Notes: a model not told the origin generated them from the letters alone. Shown: positions 8,395 through 17,681, counted from the stretch's first letter. The stretch is 64,000 bases of DNA from Campylobacter sp. (GCF_020024835.1 NZ_JAHHTD010000001.1:15165-79164), one strand, 5' to 3'. Numbers and translations: made by a program.

Positions 8395-8555
8395 AAGAGT
8401 TTAAAGTATCCTCGCCCAAAGGAGCACGGGCTATTCATAGCCCTGAGATCTCTAAACTGGGAAAAATTATAGCATTTTTAGGCAAAGCCTTGCAAGAAAA
8501 TAAAATAGAGCAAATGATAAACTTAGCCACATTGCTAAGATTTAAAAAGGTTTAA
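8391..8555 (+). CDS. 54-residue protein between hsdM and hsdS
   Basis: The ATG overlaps the hsdM stop (ATGA) and the stop at 8553-8555 lies one base before hsdS, so it fills the gap exactly, as a translationally coupled gene would. The product begins MKEFKVSSPKGARAIHSPEI and continues into an amphipathic helical stretch (GKIIAFLGKALQENKIEQMINLAT), ending LLRFKKV, with a basic N-terminus. I recognise no family. Extra genes linked to hsdM (called mlo) are known in Campylobacter, which makes a real accessory protein plausible. It could also be an antirestriction or assembly factor; no function can be assigned. Confidence 0.6.
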   Translation: MKEFKVSSPKGARAIHSPEISKLGKIIAFLGKALQENKIEQMINLATLLRFKKV

Positions 8556-8556
8556 G

Positions 8557-9756
8557 ATGAATAAAATAGAGCAATTGATTGAAAAGCTTTGTCCTAATGG
8601 CGTAGAGTTTAAGGCGTTTAAAGAAATTGGCGTGTATGTAAGAGGGGTTACATATAAAAAATCTCAAGAAATACCAAATTGCGATAATGGTATAAAAGTG
8701 CTAAGGGCAAACAATATTGATATTTTTTACAATAGATTAAATTTTAATGACATAAAGACAATAAGCAGTTTAGTTAAAATTAAAGAAAACCAATATCTAA
8801 AAGAAAACGATATTTTAATTTGTGCTGGAAGTGGAAGTAAAGAACATATAGGAAAAGTTGCTTTTATCTCTCAAGATTTAAACTATGTTTTTGGTGGTTT
8901 TATGGGGGTTTTAAAAATTAATAATCCATTGGTAAGTAGTCGCTATGCTTTTCATATTTTAACAAGTTCAATTTTTAAAATTCATTTAAATAAAGAACTT
9001 GCTTCTACGACTATCAATAATTTGAGCTCTACGATAATAAATGATTTCAAAATCCCCATTCCACCTTTAGAGATTCAGCAAGAAATTGTAAGAATCCTAG
9101 ATACTTTCACAGAACTTAATGCAGAACTTAATACAGAACTTAATACACGCAAAAAGCAATATAGCTATTATCGTAACTATTTGCTAGATTTTGGAACACC
9201 GGAGAATCCAAAAAATGGCGTAGAGTTTAAGGCGTTGGGGGAGGTGTGTAAAATTTATAAAGGAAGCCAACTTAACAAAATGTTGCTTTATAGTAATGGT
9301 AAATATCCTGTAATAAATGGTGGCATTTTGCCTTCTGGATATTGGGATAATTTCAATGAGGAGGCTAATACAATTACAATCAGTCAAGGAGGGGCTTCTG
9401 CTGGCTATGTGAATTTTATAATTTCGCCTTTTTGGGCTGGTGCGCATTGCTATGTTATTAAGCAAAAATATAATGATGTATTATATAGGTATGTTTATTT
9501 CTTTTTAAAAAAATGTCAAAATTTAATGATGAAATCACAATTTGGAGCGGGTATCCCTGCATTGAATAAAAGTGATATTGAATCTCTAAAAATCCCCATT
9601 CCACCCTTAGAGATTCAGCAAGAAATTGTAAGAATCCTAGATCAATTTGAAGCCCTTACAAGTGATTTGTGTCAAGGCTTACCCGCAGAGATAGAAGCAA
9701 GAAATAAGCAATATGAGTATTATAGAGCTAAGTTATTAAGTTTTAAAGAATTATAA
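8557..9756 (+). CDS. hsdS: Type I restriction-modification system, specificity subunit
   Basis: DNA-recognition subunit, 399 residues, with two target-recognition domains. Each begins with a near-identical segment (NGVEFKA, about residues 14 and 220) and ends in the same helix start, IPIPPLEIQQEIVRILD (about 165 and 345). The first spacer helix has three tandem copies of a 4-residue unit (TELN AELN TELN, 9109-9144), like the TAEL repeats of EcoR124I, where copy number sets the gap in the recognition site. The recognition sequence cannot be read from the protein. The start ATG follows the 54-residue gene after one base. Confidence 0.95.
   Translation: MNKIEQLIEKLCPNGVEFKAFKEIGVYVRGVTYKKSQEIPNCDNGIKVLRANNIDIFYNRLNFNDIKTISSLVKIKENQYLKENDILICAGSGSKEHIGKVAFISQDLNYVFGGFMGVLKINNPLVSSRYAFHILTSSIFKIHLNKELASTTINNLSSTIINDFKIPIPPLEIQQEIVRILDTFTELNAELNTELNTRKKQYSYYRNYLLDFGTPENPKNGVEFKALGEVCKIYKGSQLNKMLLYSNGKYPVINGGILPSGYWDNFNEEANTITISQGGASAGYVNFIISPFWAGAHCYVIKQKYNDVLYRYVYFFLKKCQNLMMKSQFGAGIPALNKSDIESLKIPIPPLEIQQEIVRILDQFEALTSDLCQGLPAEIEARNKQYEYYRAKLLSFKEL
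9049..9102 (+). repeat. 54-base direct repeat in hsdS, copy 1
   Basis: Matches 9589-9642 with a single mismatch and encodes the conserved segment after the first recognition domain. Together with the 23-base match 8596-8618 / 9214-9236 at the domain starts, it gives hsdS a half-by-half duplicated layout suited to domain exchange. Confidence 0.9.
9109..9144 (+). repeat. Three tandem 12-base repeats in hsdS
   Basis: RCAGAACTTAAT is repeated three times (9109-9120, 9121-9132, 9133-9144), differing only at the first base. It encodes TELN-AELN-TELN in the inter-domain helix. A change by one unit keeps the frame and alters the spacing of the two recognition domains. Confidence 0.9.
9589..9642 (+). 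repeat. 54-base direct repeat in hsdS, copy 2
   Basis: Second copy of the 9049-9102 segment, after the second recognition domain, differing at one base (T to C in the CCACC-TTAG stretch). Confidence 0.9.
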
Positions 9757-9765
9757 GGAGAAGTT

Positions 9766-12700
9766 ATGCAAAACCCCTATGAGCTTTTGTGTCAAAGTGA
9801 TTTAAGCACCGTTGTTTATGAGTATGAGCCTAGTTTATCAAGAGATGATACTTATCAAAGTGAAGCACAATTAGAAAAAGAATTTATTGGGATTTTATGC
9901 AAGCAAGGTTATGAGTATGTGAAGCTAACTAATATCAAAGAGCTTGAAGCCAACCTAAAAGAGCAAATTCAAAGGCTTAATAATTTTAGCTTTAGCCCCA
10001 AAGAATGGGAGGAATTTTATAAGGGATATATCACAAATGATAAAGAGGGCTTTAAAGAAAAGGCAAGAAAGATTCAGCAAGATTATATCTATACGCTAAA
10101 GCTTGAGAATGGTCTAAGCAAAAATATTAAATTACTTGATAAAAGCAATATTTTTAACAATCACTTACAAGTGATCAATCAATACCAAGTGCAAGGAAAA
10201 TATAAAAACCGCTATGATGTGAGTGTGCTTATCAATGGACTTCCTCTTGTGCATATTGAGCTTAAAAAAAGAGGCGTAGCACTCAAAGAGGCTTTTAATC
10301 AAATCAAGCGTTATGCCAAAGATAGCTTTTGGGCTGATGGAGGGATTTTTGAGTATGTGCAAATTTTTGTTATCAGTAATGGCGTGCATAGTAAATACTA
10401 CTCAAATACCACTAGGCAAACAGCACTAGGTAAAAAGGTAGATAGCTTTGAATTTACAAGCTTTTGGACTGATGCACGCAATAAGGTGATTTTAGATTTA
10501 GTTGATTTTGCTAAGACCTTTTTTGCAAAACATACCTTACTTAATCTTTTAATGCGTTATTGTGTTTTTACAAGTAATGAGGATTTGCTTGCGATGCGTC
10601 CTTATCAAATCGTAGCAACAGAGGAGATTCTCAAAAAAATCAATATCTCTCATTGTAATAAGAAATATGGCAATGTTGGAAATGGGGGTTATATCTGGCA
10701 CACTACAGGCAGTGGCAAAACACTTACAAGCTTCAAAACCGCACAGCTTGCAGTAGGATTGCCTTATATAAGTAAGGTTTTGTTTGTGGTGGATAGAAAA
10801 GATTTGGATTATCAAACGATGAAAGAATACGATAAATTTCAAAAAGATAGTGCAAATTCCAATGCCAATACAAGCATTTTAAAAAAGCAATTAGAAGATC
10901 CAAATGCAAAAATCATCATCACCACCATTCAAAAGCTTGATAAATTTATCAAAGCCAATGCAGGACATCAAGTCTTTGAGGAAGAAGTTGTAATGATTTT
11001 TGATGAGTGCCACCGCTCGCAACTTGGCTTGATGCACAAGGCTATTATTAGGGCGTTTAAAAAATATCATCTTTTTGGATTCACAGGCACGCCTATTTTT
11101 GTGCAAAATTGTGATAAAAATAATCCCAAAGGCACAACAGAGGAAAAATTTGGCGCTTGCTTACATCGCTATACCATTATTGATGCGATTAATGATAAGA
11201 ATGTCTTGCCCTTTAAGGTAAGCTATGTTAATACCATAAAAGAAAAAGAAAATATCATAGATAAAGAAGTGCGGGCTATTGATACACAAAAAGCACTTTT
11301 AGATGATCGTAGAATTAAAAAGATTGCTAAATATATTTTAGATAATTTTGCACATATTACAAAGCATAAGGAAAGTTATACATTTCATAAGCTTGAAAAT
11401 ATCCAAGAGCTTGTAAAAAATTTCAAAAAAGTAAAGGAAAAAAGGGTGCAAAGCCTTATGAGTGGGTTTAATTCTATCTTTGCTTGCTCTGGGATTGATG
11501 CGCTTAAAAAATATTATCAAGCTTTTAAAAGTATGGAGCATCAACTTAAAATAGCCTGCATTTTTAGCTATAGCCCTAATGAGGATTTTGATGGATTAGA
11601 TGATGAGAATAATGAAGGAGTGCAGGGGCTAGATTCTAACTCAAGGGATTTTTTAGAAAATGCGATAAGAGATTATAATGCAATGTTTGCAACAAATTAT
11701 GATACTTCAGATAAGGGATTTCAAAACTATTATAAAGATGTCTCTTTGAGAATGAAAGATAGAGAGATTGATATTTTAATCGTAGTAAATATGTTTCTTA
11801 CAGGTTTTGATGCCACTACACTTAATACGCTTTGGGTGGATAAAAATCTAAAATATCACGCCCTTATACAAGCTTTTTCAAGGACAAATAGAATCTTAAA
11901 TAGTGTAAAGACTTTTGGAAATATTGTTTGTTTTAGAAATTTAGAAAATGATCTTAATGATGCTCTTAGTCTTTTTGGCAATAAAGATTCTAAGGGCATT
12001 GTATTGCTTAGAAAATATCAAGATTATTATTATGGCTATGTTGAAAATGGCAAGGAATATGAGGGTTATGAGGCTTTGATAGGGCGTTTGCGTGAGCACT
12101 TTGCTTTGGGAGAGCAAATCATTGGTCAAACAAAACAAAAAGAATTTATCAAGCTTTATGGAAAAATCTTAAAAATGAGAAATATTTTAGAATGCTTTGA
12201 TGAATTTAGAGAGGATAAGCTTATTTCTCAAAGGGATTTACAAAATTATCAAGGAATGTATCTTGATTTGTATCGTGAGCTTAGAGGATTAGGAGATAGC
12301 AAGGAAAAAGAAGAAATTAATGATGATATTGTATTTGAAATTGAGCTTATTAAGCAGATTGAAATTAATATTGATTACATCTTAAAGCTTATTAGAGATT
12401 ATGCACAGGCAAAAACTAAGGAGCATAAGGGAGTGATTAAGCAAGAAATTGAATCAGGACTTAGTGCAAGTTTATTAATGCATAATAAAAAGGACTTGAT
12501 TTTAGAATTTGTAGAGAGCATAAACCCTCAAAGTCAAGATGTGATTTTAGATTTTGAAAACTTTATTGCACAGGCAAGATCAAGGGAATTTGAAGAGCTT
12601 TTAAACGAGCATAAACTCCAAAAGCAAGAGGCTTATGAGTTTGTCAAGAGGGCTTTTGAGTATGGGCATATGGATTTTACGGGCACAGAATTTCCCAAAG

Positions 12701-12843
12701 TGCTTCCAAAAGAGCATTCCTCATTCTTTAGCAAAAACTCTAATCGCGAGGCGACAAAAGAAAAGATTTCAAGGGTGCTAATGCAATTTTTTGAGAGATT
12801 TTATAGCATTTCAAGCTCTGTATTTGGAGATAATGATGAGTAA
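9766..12843 (+). CDS. hsdR: Type I restriction-modification system, restriction subunit
   Basis: Motor and nuclease subunit, 1025 residues, the size of EcoR124I-type HsdR. The N-terminal nuclease domain shows Asp151 and Glu165-x-Lys167 (RYDVSVLINGLPLVHIELKK). The helicase core has Walker A TTGSGKT at 313-319, DECH at 413-416, GFTGTPI and further superfamily 2 motifs up to QAFSRTNRI. It translocates DNA and cuts at a distance from unmethylated sites. It starts 9 bases after hsdS with GGAG upstream, and its last codons overlap the next gene. The frame is open throughout, so the system looks intact. Confidence 0.96.
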   Translation: MQNPYELLCQSDLSTVVYEYEPSLSRDDTYQSEAQLEKEFIGILCKQGYEYVKLTNIKELEANLKEQIQRLNNFSFSPKEWEEFYKGYITNDKEGFKEKARKIQQDYIYTLKLENGLSKNIKLLDKSNIFNNHLQVINQYQVQGKYKNRYDVSVLINGLPLVHIELKKRGVALKEAFNQIKRYAKDSFWADGGIFEYVQIFVISNGVHSKYYSNTTRQTALGKKVDSFEFTSFWTDARNKVILDLVDFAKTFFAKHTLLNLLMRYCVFTSNEDLLAMRPYQIVATEEILKKINISHCNKKYGNVGNGGYIWHTTGSGKTLTSFKTAQLAVGLPYISKVLFVVDRKDLDYQTMKEYDKFQKDSANSNANTSILKKQLEDPNAKIIITTIQKLDKFIKANAGHQVFEEEVVMIFDECHRSQLGLMHKAIIRAFKKYHLFGFTGTPIFVQNCDKNNPKGTTEEKFGACLHRYTIIDAINDKNVLPFKVSYVNTIKEKENIIDKEVRAIDTQKALLDDRRIKKIAKYILDNFAHITKHKESYTFHKLENIQELVKNFKKVKEKRVQSLMSGFNSIFACSGIDALKKYYQAFKSMEHQLKIACIFSYSPNEDFDGLDDENNEGVQGLDSNSRDFLENAIRDYNAMFATNYDTSDKGFQNYYKDVSLRMKDREIDILIVVNMFLTGFDATTLNTLWVDKNLKYHALIQAFSRTNRILNSVKTFGNIVCFRNLENDLNDALSLFGNKDSKGIVLLRKYQDYYYGYVENGKEYEGYEALIGRLREHFALGEQIIGQTKQKEFIKLYGKILKMRNILECFDEFREDKLISQRDLQNYQGMYLDLYRELRGLGDSKEKEEINDDIVFEIELIKQIEINIDYILKLIRDYAQAKTKEHKGVIKQEIESGLSASLLMHNKKDLILEFVESINPQSQDVILDFENFIAQARSREFEELLNEHKLQKQEAYEFVKRAFEYGHMDFTGTEFPKVLPKEHSSFFSKNSNREATKEKISRVLMQFFERFYSISSSVFGDNDE

Positions 12844-14059
12844 AGAGCAAAAACAAGAAAAGCAACAAGAGGGTGGAAAAATTTTTTTCTATCAAGGAGT
12901 AAAAGAAGTTGGGGGAAATGATGAAAAAAAGTTAGAAATTATTAAAACAAAACTTGTTGATTTATTTAATATCAAAAACATCAATTTTCTCTTTGGTGCT
13001 GGAGTGAGTAATAACGCAATCCCAACAATGAATGAATTACAAGAAAAAGTTCAAAAAGAGATCAGAGAAAAAGAGCTGATAGAAGTTTTTTTAGAAGTTA
13101 AAAAAGAAAATAGTCGCAATTTAGAAGAAATCTTAGAAATTCTTTATTCTGGGCAGTCGTATTTTGAAAAAACATCACAAACTGATAATTCTAGGCTTAA
13201 AAATATTAAAAAGCTTATTGAAAAAATTGAAAATACAATTTTTGAAGCAATTAATATTGATTGTTTTGCGAAAAAAGATGTTATGCAAAATTATAAAAAT
13301 TTTTATCAAAAGGTAATGTATCGTAATAAGGAACTTAATCAGATCAATGTATTTACAACAAATAATGATTTATTTAATGAAATGGCGCTAGATAGCTTAA
13401 ACATTGATTATAACAATGGCTTTGGCGGTGGTTTAATTCGCTCTTTTAATCCTGCAAGATTTGAATATATTTTTTCAAAGAGAATGGATGAGAGTATGCA
13501 AAAGTATGAGCCTATTAACCATATGGTTTATTTGTATAAATTGCACGGATCGATCAATTGGATTGTTAAGTCAAATGATTCTTTTTTTGATATTCAAGAA
13601 ATTAGTATTCAACCAAAGCAACAAAAGCCAAATGAAAGTTTGCTTATTTATCCAACACCTTTAAAGGAAAGCAAGAGTCTTACTTCTCCTTATACAGATA
13701 TGATTAGAGAGTTTCAAAAGAAATTATCTTATCCTCATAGCGTGCTTTTTATTATCGGGTATAGTTTTAGTGATGAACATATTAATTCTATTATTTATAG
13801 AGCACTTGCTTCAAATGCTTCATTGTCTATTGTTGTTTTTGCAGATAAAAATAAGATCCAAAAAAAAATCTGCGAGATAGATGATAGAAGAATTTATACA
13901 ATTTATGGAAAAGAGCAAAATAATAAGACAATTCATTACTTTGATTACATTGTAGAGAATTTTATTCCTCATATAGATGAAGAGCAAGACAAAGAGATGC
14001 TTGAAAGATTTATCAAGGCTTTGAAACAGGAAGGCAAAATAAATGAGGGTGAAAAATGA
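12836..14059 (+). CDS. SIR2-like defence protein (Nezha-type partner)
   Basis: A 407-residue SIR2-family protein. The NAD-binding signature is INFLFGAGVSNNAIPTM (about 49-65). FTTNNDLF (173-180) and KLHGSINW (235-242) are the conserved active-site stretches of bacterial SIR2-like defence proteins, and FIIGYSFSDEHIN lies near the C-terminus. Such proteins cleave NAD+ on phage infection and cause abortive infection. ATG 12836 is chosen because GGAGA lies five bases upstream; ATG 12833 would be too close. It overlaps hsdR by 8 bases and the next gene by 4. The HerA-type ATPase next to it makes a SIR2-HerA (Nezha) pair. Confidence 0.88.
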   Translation: MSKEQKQEKQQEGGKIFFYQGVKEVGGNDEKKLEIIKTKLVDLFNIKNINFLFGAGVSNNAIPTMNELQEKVQKEIREKELIEVFLEVKKENSRNLEEILEILYSGQSYFEKTSQTDNSRLKNIKKLIEKIENTIFEAINIDCFAKKDVMQNYKNFYQKVMYRNKELNQINVFTTNNDLFNEMALDSLNIDYNNGFGGGLIRSFNPARFEYIFSKRMDESMQKYEPINHMVYLYKLHGSINWIVKSNDSFFDIQEISIQPKQQKPNESLLIYPTPLKESKSLTSPYTDMIREFQKKLSYPHSVLFIIGYSFSDEHINSIIYRALASNASLSIVVFADKNKIQKKICEIDDRRIYTIYGKEQNNKTIHYFDYIVENFIPHIDEEQDKEMLERFIKALKQEGKINEGEK

Positions 14060-15957
14060 AAATTGGCAAAATCACTTCAATACAATTTAATCAATTTAAG
14101 GTGCAGATCTTTTCTGACATCAAGGGTGGCTCACTTAATGTCAAGGGAGAGGTTTATTATTTTGGAAATATTGGTAGCTATCTTAAAACAACAAATACAT
14201 TGGGAGAGACAATTATTTGTGAAGTGATTGCAATTTTTGATTCTGATGCAAAAAATGTGCAACAAACTTTTAATATTGGAGGAAATAGGGAGTTGCTTTT
14301 AAAGCCAATTGGGACTTATCAAAACAAAAATTTTTCACTAGGAATTGGAATCTATCCTAGCCTTTATAGTGATGTAAAACTTGTAAAAAGCGAAGATTTA
14401 AATCATATTCTTGTGCAACAAGGCGATAATTATAGATTTGAGTTAGGCATTAGCAAGAATCTTATTAATTATCGTGTTGAAATAGGGATTGATAGTTTTT
14501 TCAACATTCATTCAGCTATTCTTGGAAGCTCTGGGAGTGGGAAATCAAATACAATTGCCCATATTCTTCAATCTATTTATAAAAACAAAAACCCTTCTGT
14601 AAGCGGGGCTAGAATCATTATTTTTGATGTGAATGGTGAATACAAGCAAGCATTTCAAGAAGGATTTAGCAATGATATAAAAATAAAATACTTTAAGCCA
14701 AATATTAAAAACCAAGAAGATGGATATAAACCCTTTTATATGCCGCATTTTTTGATGAATTTAGATGAGTGGAGTGCTTTTCTTTTGGCTACTGATGCCA
14801 CACAAAAGCCATTTTGGGATAAGGTATTACAAGAGGCATATCGATTTTATAAGATTTCAAATTCCAATGCTAAGCAAGAAAAATACATCAATTATCTAAG
14901 ACATAAGCTTTGTTTTTTGGCAGAACAAACTTTAAAACAAACAGATTCAGATACAGTGATAGTTACAACAACATTTTCTCTTCTGTCAAAAATCATTAGT
15001 CTTGTTAAAGATATGCATCTACAAAATAAGAATGAATTACAGGAGATTATCCAAGATGCAGAAAATTTGCGTGAGCATTGCAAGATAAATTTTGGAAAAC
15101 AAGATGAAAGATTGTCTAAAGTCTTAGAAAAAATTAAAGAAAAAGTTAAATCTGATGAGCTTAGGGAAATTTATGAGCAAAAAATCAAAAATGAGGCGTT
15201 TTTTGATTATAAGTTTTTAAAAATCTCTACAGAGTTTGTTTTGCTAGATGAGGAAGTAAGAGGTAATAAAATGATGCGAGGATATGTTTCAACAATGCTT
15301 AATCGTTTAGATTACTTTCTTGAAAATTCAGAATGTGATTTTATGAGAGAAAATAGTAATAATATAAAAGATAAGCAAGGATTTATGCATTTTCTTTGGG
15401 GTAAAGAGGGAGAAGAAAATCAACTAATAATCATTGACACAAGTGAGTTAGAAACAAATATTTTAGAAACACTTACAAGCGTTGTTTCAAGATTAATTTT
15501 TACAGAAAAGAAAAGAGAAAAAGGCGAGGGAAGGAGAAAAAATCCTGTGCATCTCATTTTAGATGAAGCACACCGATATATTAGAAAAGATTATAAATAT
15601 TTGCTCAAAGATAACATCTTTGAGCGCATTGCGCGAGAAGGGAGAAAATATTCACTTTATCTTTTGATTTCTTCACAAAGACCTGCTGAATTATCAGAAA
15701 CGGTTTTGTCTCAATGTGCAAATTTTATTATTCATCGCATTCAAAATGAAAATGATATGCGTCATATTTATTCTGTTTTGCCTTATTTTTCAGATGATTT
15801 TGTCAATAAAATCAAACAATCCGTTCCTGGTGAAGCGTTGGTTTTTGGGAATTGTGTTCCAATGCCTATGCATATTAAGATTTATAAATCTAATCCTGAA
15901 CCACATAGTAAAAATTGTGAAATCTCAAAAGAATGGTTTAGGATACGAGATACTTAG
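14056..15957 (+). CDS. HerA-type ATPase (DUF87), SIR2 partner
   Basis: A 633-residue hexameric-type ATPase. An N-terminal HAS-barrel-like region (about 1-130) precedes the HerA/FtsK core: Walker A GSSGSGKS at 157-164, Walker B LILDEAHRY at about 500-508, and SSQRPAELSETVLSQC with the arginine expected to act in trans. In known SIR2-HerA systems the ATPase assembles with the SIR2 NADase and both are needed for anti-phage protection. The start overlaps the SIR2 stop (ATGA). It is the last gene of the defence operon; the next gene lies on the other strand after 82 bases. Confidence 0.88.
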   Translation: MKIGKITSIQFNQFKVQIFSDIKGGSLNVKGEVYYFGNIGSYLKTTNTLGETIICEVIAIFDSDAKNVQQTFNIGGNRELLLKPIGTYQNKNFSLGIGIYPSLYSDVKLVKSEDLNHILVQQGDNYRFELGISKNLINYRVEIGIDSFFNIHSAILGSSGSGKSNTIAHILQSIYKNKNPSVSGARIIIFDVNGEYKQAFQEGFSNDIKIKYFKPNIKNQEDGYKPFYMPHFLMNLDEWSAFLLATDATQKPFWDKVLQEAYRFYKISNSNAKQEKYINYLRHKLCFLAEQTLKQTDSDTVIVTTTFSLLSKIISLVKDMHLQNKNELQEIIQDAENLREHCKINFGKQDERLSKVLEKIKEKVKSDELREIYEQKIKNEAFFDYKFLKISTEFVLLDEEVRGNKMMRGYVSTMLNRLDYFLENSECDFMRENSNNIKDKQGFMHFLWGKEGEENQLIIIDTSELETNILETLTSVVSRLIFTEKKREKGEGRRKNPVHLILDEAHRYIRKDYKYLLKDNIFERIAREGRKYSLYLLISSQRPAELSETVLSQCANFIIHRIQNENDMRHIYSVLPYFSDDFVNKIKQSVPGEALVFGNCVPMPMHIKIYKSNPEPHSKNCEISKEWFRIRDT

Positions 15958-16039
15958 CAATATTTATTTTAAATTTATTTTTGTATTTTTCAAATACTTG
16001 AACTATGTATTTACAAGCAGGGTTATAGTAAATATAAGC

Positions 16040-16435
16040 TTAAAAAACATAAAAATCTAAAGCAAGTGATGAAATGATGATTTCATTTTTATCGTTTAAA
16101 TTTAATAAAATAAAATTTAAATAATCTGTTAAGATGATATTTGGGCTTAATTTTGTGTATTTTCTAATTTGCTCACTTTTTATAATAACGTCAAGATTTT
16201 CATTTACTCTTTTATTTTCTATGTAGCCTAGCGTTAAAAAATCTTTTGTAACTAAAAAATCAGGAGCACCTCTGCCTTCTTTGTCGTTGTTTGGCTCTTG
16301 TTTGATGTAAATTTGATTTGCTTTGTCTTGAGTTTGTTTTATGGAATTTAAAAAATTTTCTAAAGCACTGCGGTGTGTGTGTTCTTTATCGCTTGGGGAG
16401 ATATTTTTGATTGCTTCTAGATAGGTTTTTAGCAT
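16040..16435 (-). pseudogene. Truncated restriction-modification enzyme, N-terminal nuclease part
   Basis: A 131-residue open frame whose sequence looks like the N-terminus of large single-chain restriction-methyltransferases (over 1000 residues; C. jejuni Cj0690c is one I recall). It shows a PD-ExK nuclease pattern: GAPDFLV then GYIENKRV. The frame ends in a foreign-looking tail, and no methyltransferase domain follows, because the next sequence is the end of the oppositely oriented defence operon. It lies 10 bases after pyrC on the same strand. It is best read as a remnant left when the operon arrived or the rest was deleted. A free-standing nuclease is less likely. Confidence 0.7.
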
Positions 16436-16445
16436 TAATTTCCTT

Positions 16446-17441
16446 TTAATTTACAACTTTAAATTCTAAATTCTTTCCTGCCATAAATGGCACTACATCG
16501 CCGTATTTTTGAGGCACTTGCCATTCTTGTTTCTCTAAGGTGATGATTTTATCTTTTTCAAATTTAAGATTATGGATTTTACAAGCATTATCACTAATGA
16601 ATTTTTGTAAATTTACTTCATTTGAATTTTTTTCAAAAAGTTCAGCTAGTATCACGAGTGCCACAGGTGCGCTAAATACTCCAGCAGCACAGCCACAACA
16701 CTCTTTTGTGTGCAATAAATGAGGTGCGCTATCGCTACCAAACATAGCTTTTTCATAGCCACTAAAGGCAAGCTCGCAAAGTGCTTCTTTGTCTTCATAG
16801 CGTTTTGCTATAGGCTTGCAAAATAAATGCGGATCCATTTTGCCACCTATTACATCATCAAGTGTTATGATTAAATGGTGTAAGGTTATAGTTGCATATA
16901 AGTTCTCATAATCTTTTAGTAAATTGCATAAAACTTTAGTAGTAATATGCTCCATAATTATCTTTAAATTTGGAAAATTTTTAGCTAAATTTTCATAGAT
17001 TTTTGCAAAATTTGCTTCTCTATCCATAACAAAATCATTGGTTTCGCCATGGACTAGCAAAGGTATATTTAAATCACTCATAGCATTTAAAGTAGGTTTT
17101 AATTTTTCTAAATCAAAGCTTGAAATTCCATTATCAGAATTTGTTGTTATGCCAGCAGGATAAAGCTTGATAGCAAATATTTCATTTTTAGCAAGCTCTA
17201 AGAATTTTTCCTCATAATTTTGAAAAAAAAGAGTCATAAAAGGCGTAAAATCTTCATCTAAGCACGCTTTTAAAATACGATTTTTGTAAGCTTTTAAATC
17301 ATTTAAATTCGTCAAAGGTTGTATTAAATTTGGCATTATAACACCAGCTTTAAAATCTTTCGCACTTAGTGGTGCTACTAAAGTTAAAACCTCTTCATCT
17401 CTTAAATGTAAATGCATATCTAGTGGATTTTTAAGTATCAT
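16446..17441 (-). CDS. pyrC: Dihydroorotase
   Basis: Converts carbamoyl aspartate to dihydroorotate in pyrimidine synthesis. The 331 residues match the PyrC (type II) length. Metal ligands are visible: HLHLRD at 10-15, the carboxylated lysine in AIKLYPAGITTNSD, HGE, and GSDSAPHLLHTKE with the active-site Asp. It is last in the eptC-dgkA-regulator-pyrC run, nine bases after the regulator's stop. The order equals C. jejuni Cj0256-0259. Confidence 0.95.
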   Translation of the reverse strand: MILKNPLDMHLHLRDEEVLTLVAPLSAKDFKAGVIMPNLIQPLTNLNDLKAYKNRILKACLDEDFTPFMTLFFQNYEEKFLELAKNEIFAIKLYPAGITTNSDNGISSFDLEKLKPTLNAMSDLNIPLLVHGETNDFVMDREANFAKIYENLAKNFPNLKIIMEHITTKVLCNLLKDYENLYATITLHHLIITLDDVIGGKMDPHLFCKPIAKRYEDKEALCELAFSGYEKAMFGSDSAPHLLHTKECCGCAAGVFSAPVALVILAELFEKNSNEVNLQKFISDNACKIHNLKFEKDKIITLEKQEWQVPQKYGDVVPFMAGKNLEFKVVN

Positions 17442-17450
17442 TTTTTTCTC

Positions 17451-17681
17451 CTATTTTAGTTTATATAAACCATTTTTGAGTTTTTCTAGCAAAGCCTTTT
17501 CCTCTAAAAATTTAAAAGTATTGATTATAGTAGGTTTGCTTATATTTAATTTTTTACTAAGCTCTTCAATGCTAATAAAAACAAAACCATTTTCATCGGC
17601 ATTTAAAGCTAAAAATTCTATAAGCTCAAAACGTTTTTTTCCATGAATTTTTTCACATAAAATTTTAACACGCTTATCCAT
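17451..17681 (-). CDS. Small helix-turn-helix regulator
   Basis: A 76-residue winged-helix-like protein, the counterpart of C. jejuni Cj0258. The helix-turn-helix is formed by FISIEELSKKLNISKPTIINTFKFLEEKALLEKL. No ligand domain is attached, so its signal is unknown. It overlaps the upstream dgkA by 8 bases and sits between lipid and pyrimidine genes; its targets cannot be inferred. Confidence 0.75.
   Translation of the reverse strand: MDKRVKILCEKIHGKKRFELIEFLALNADENGFVFISIEELSKKLNISKPTIINTFKFLEEKALLEKLKNGLYKLK

Noticed and set aside
15716..16060. 114-codon frame at the end of herA
   Set aside because: It overlaps herA in another frame, is made of low-complexity hydrophobic codons, and has no ribosome binding site.
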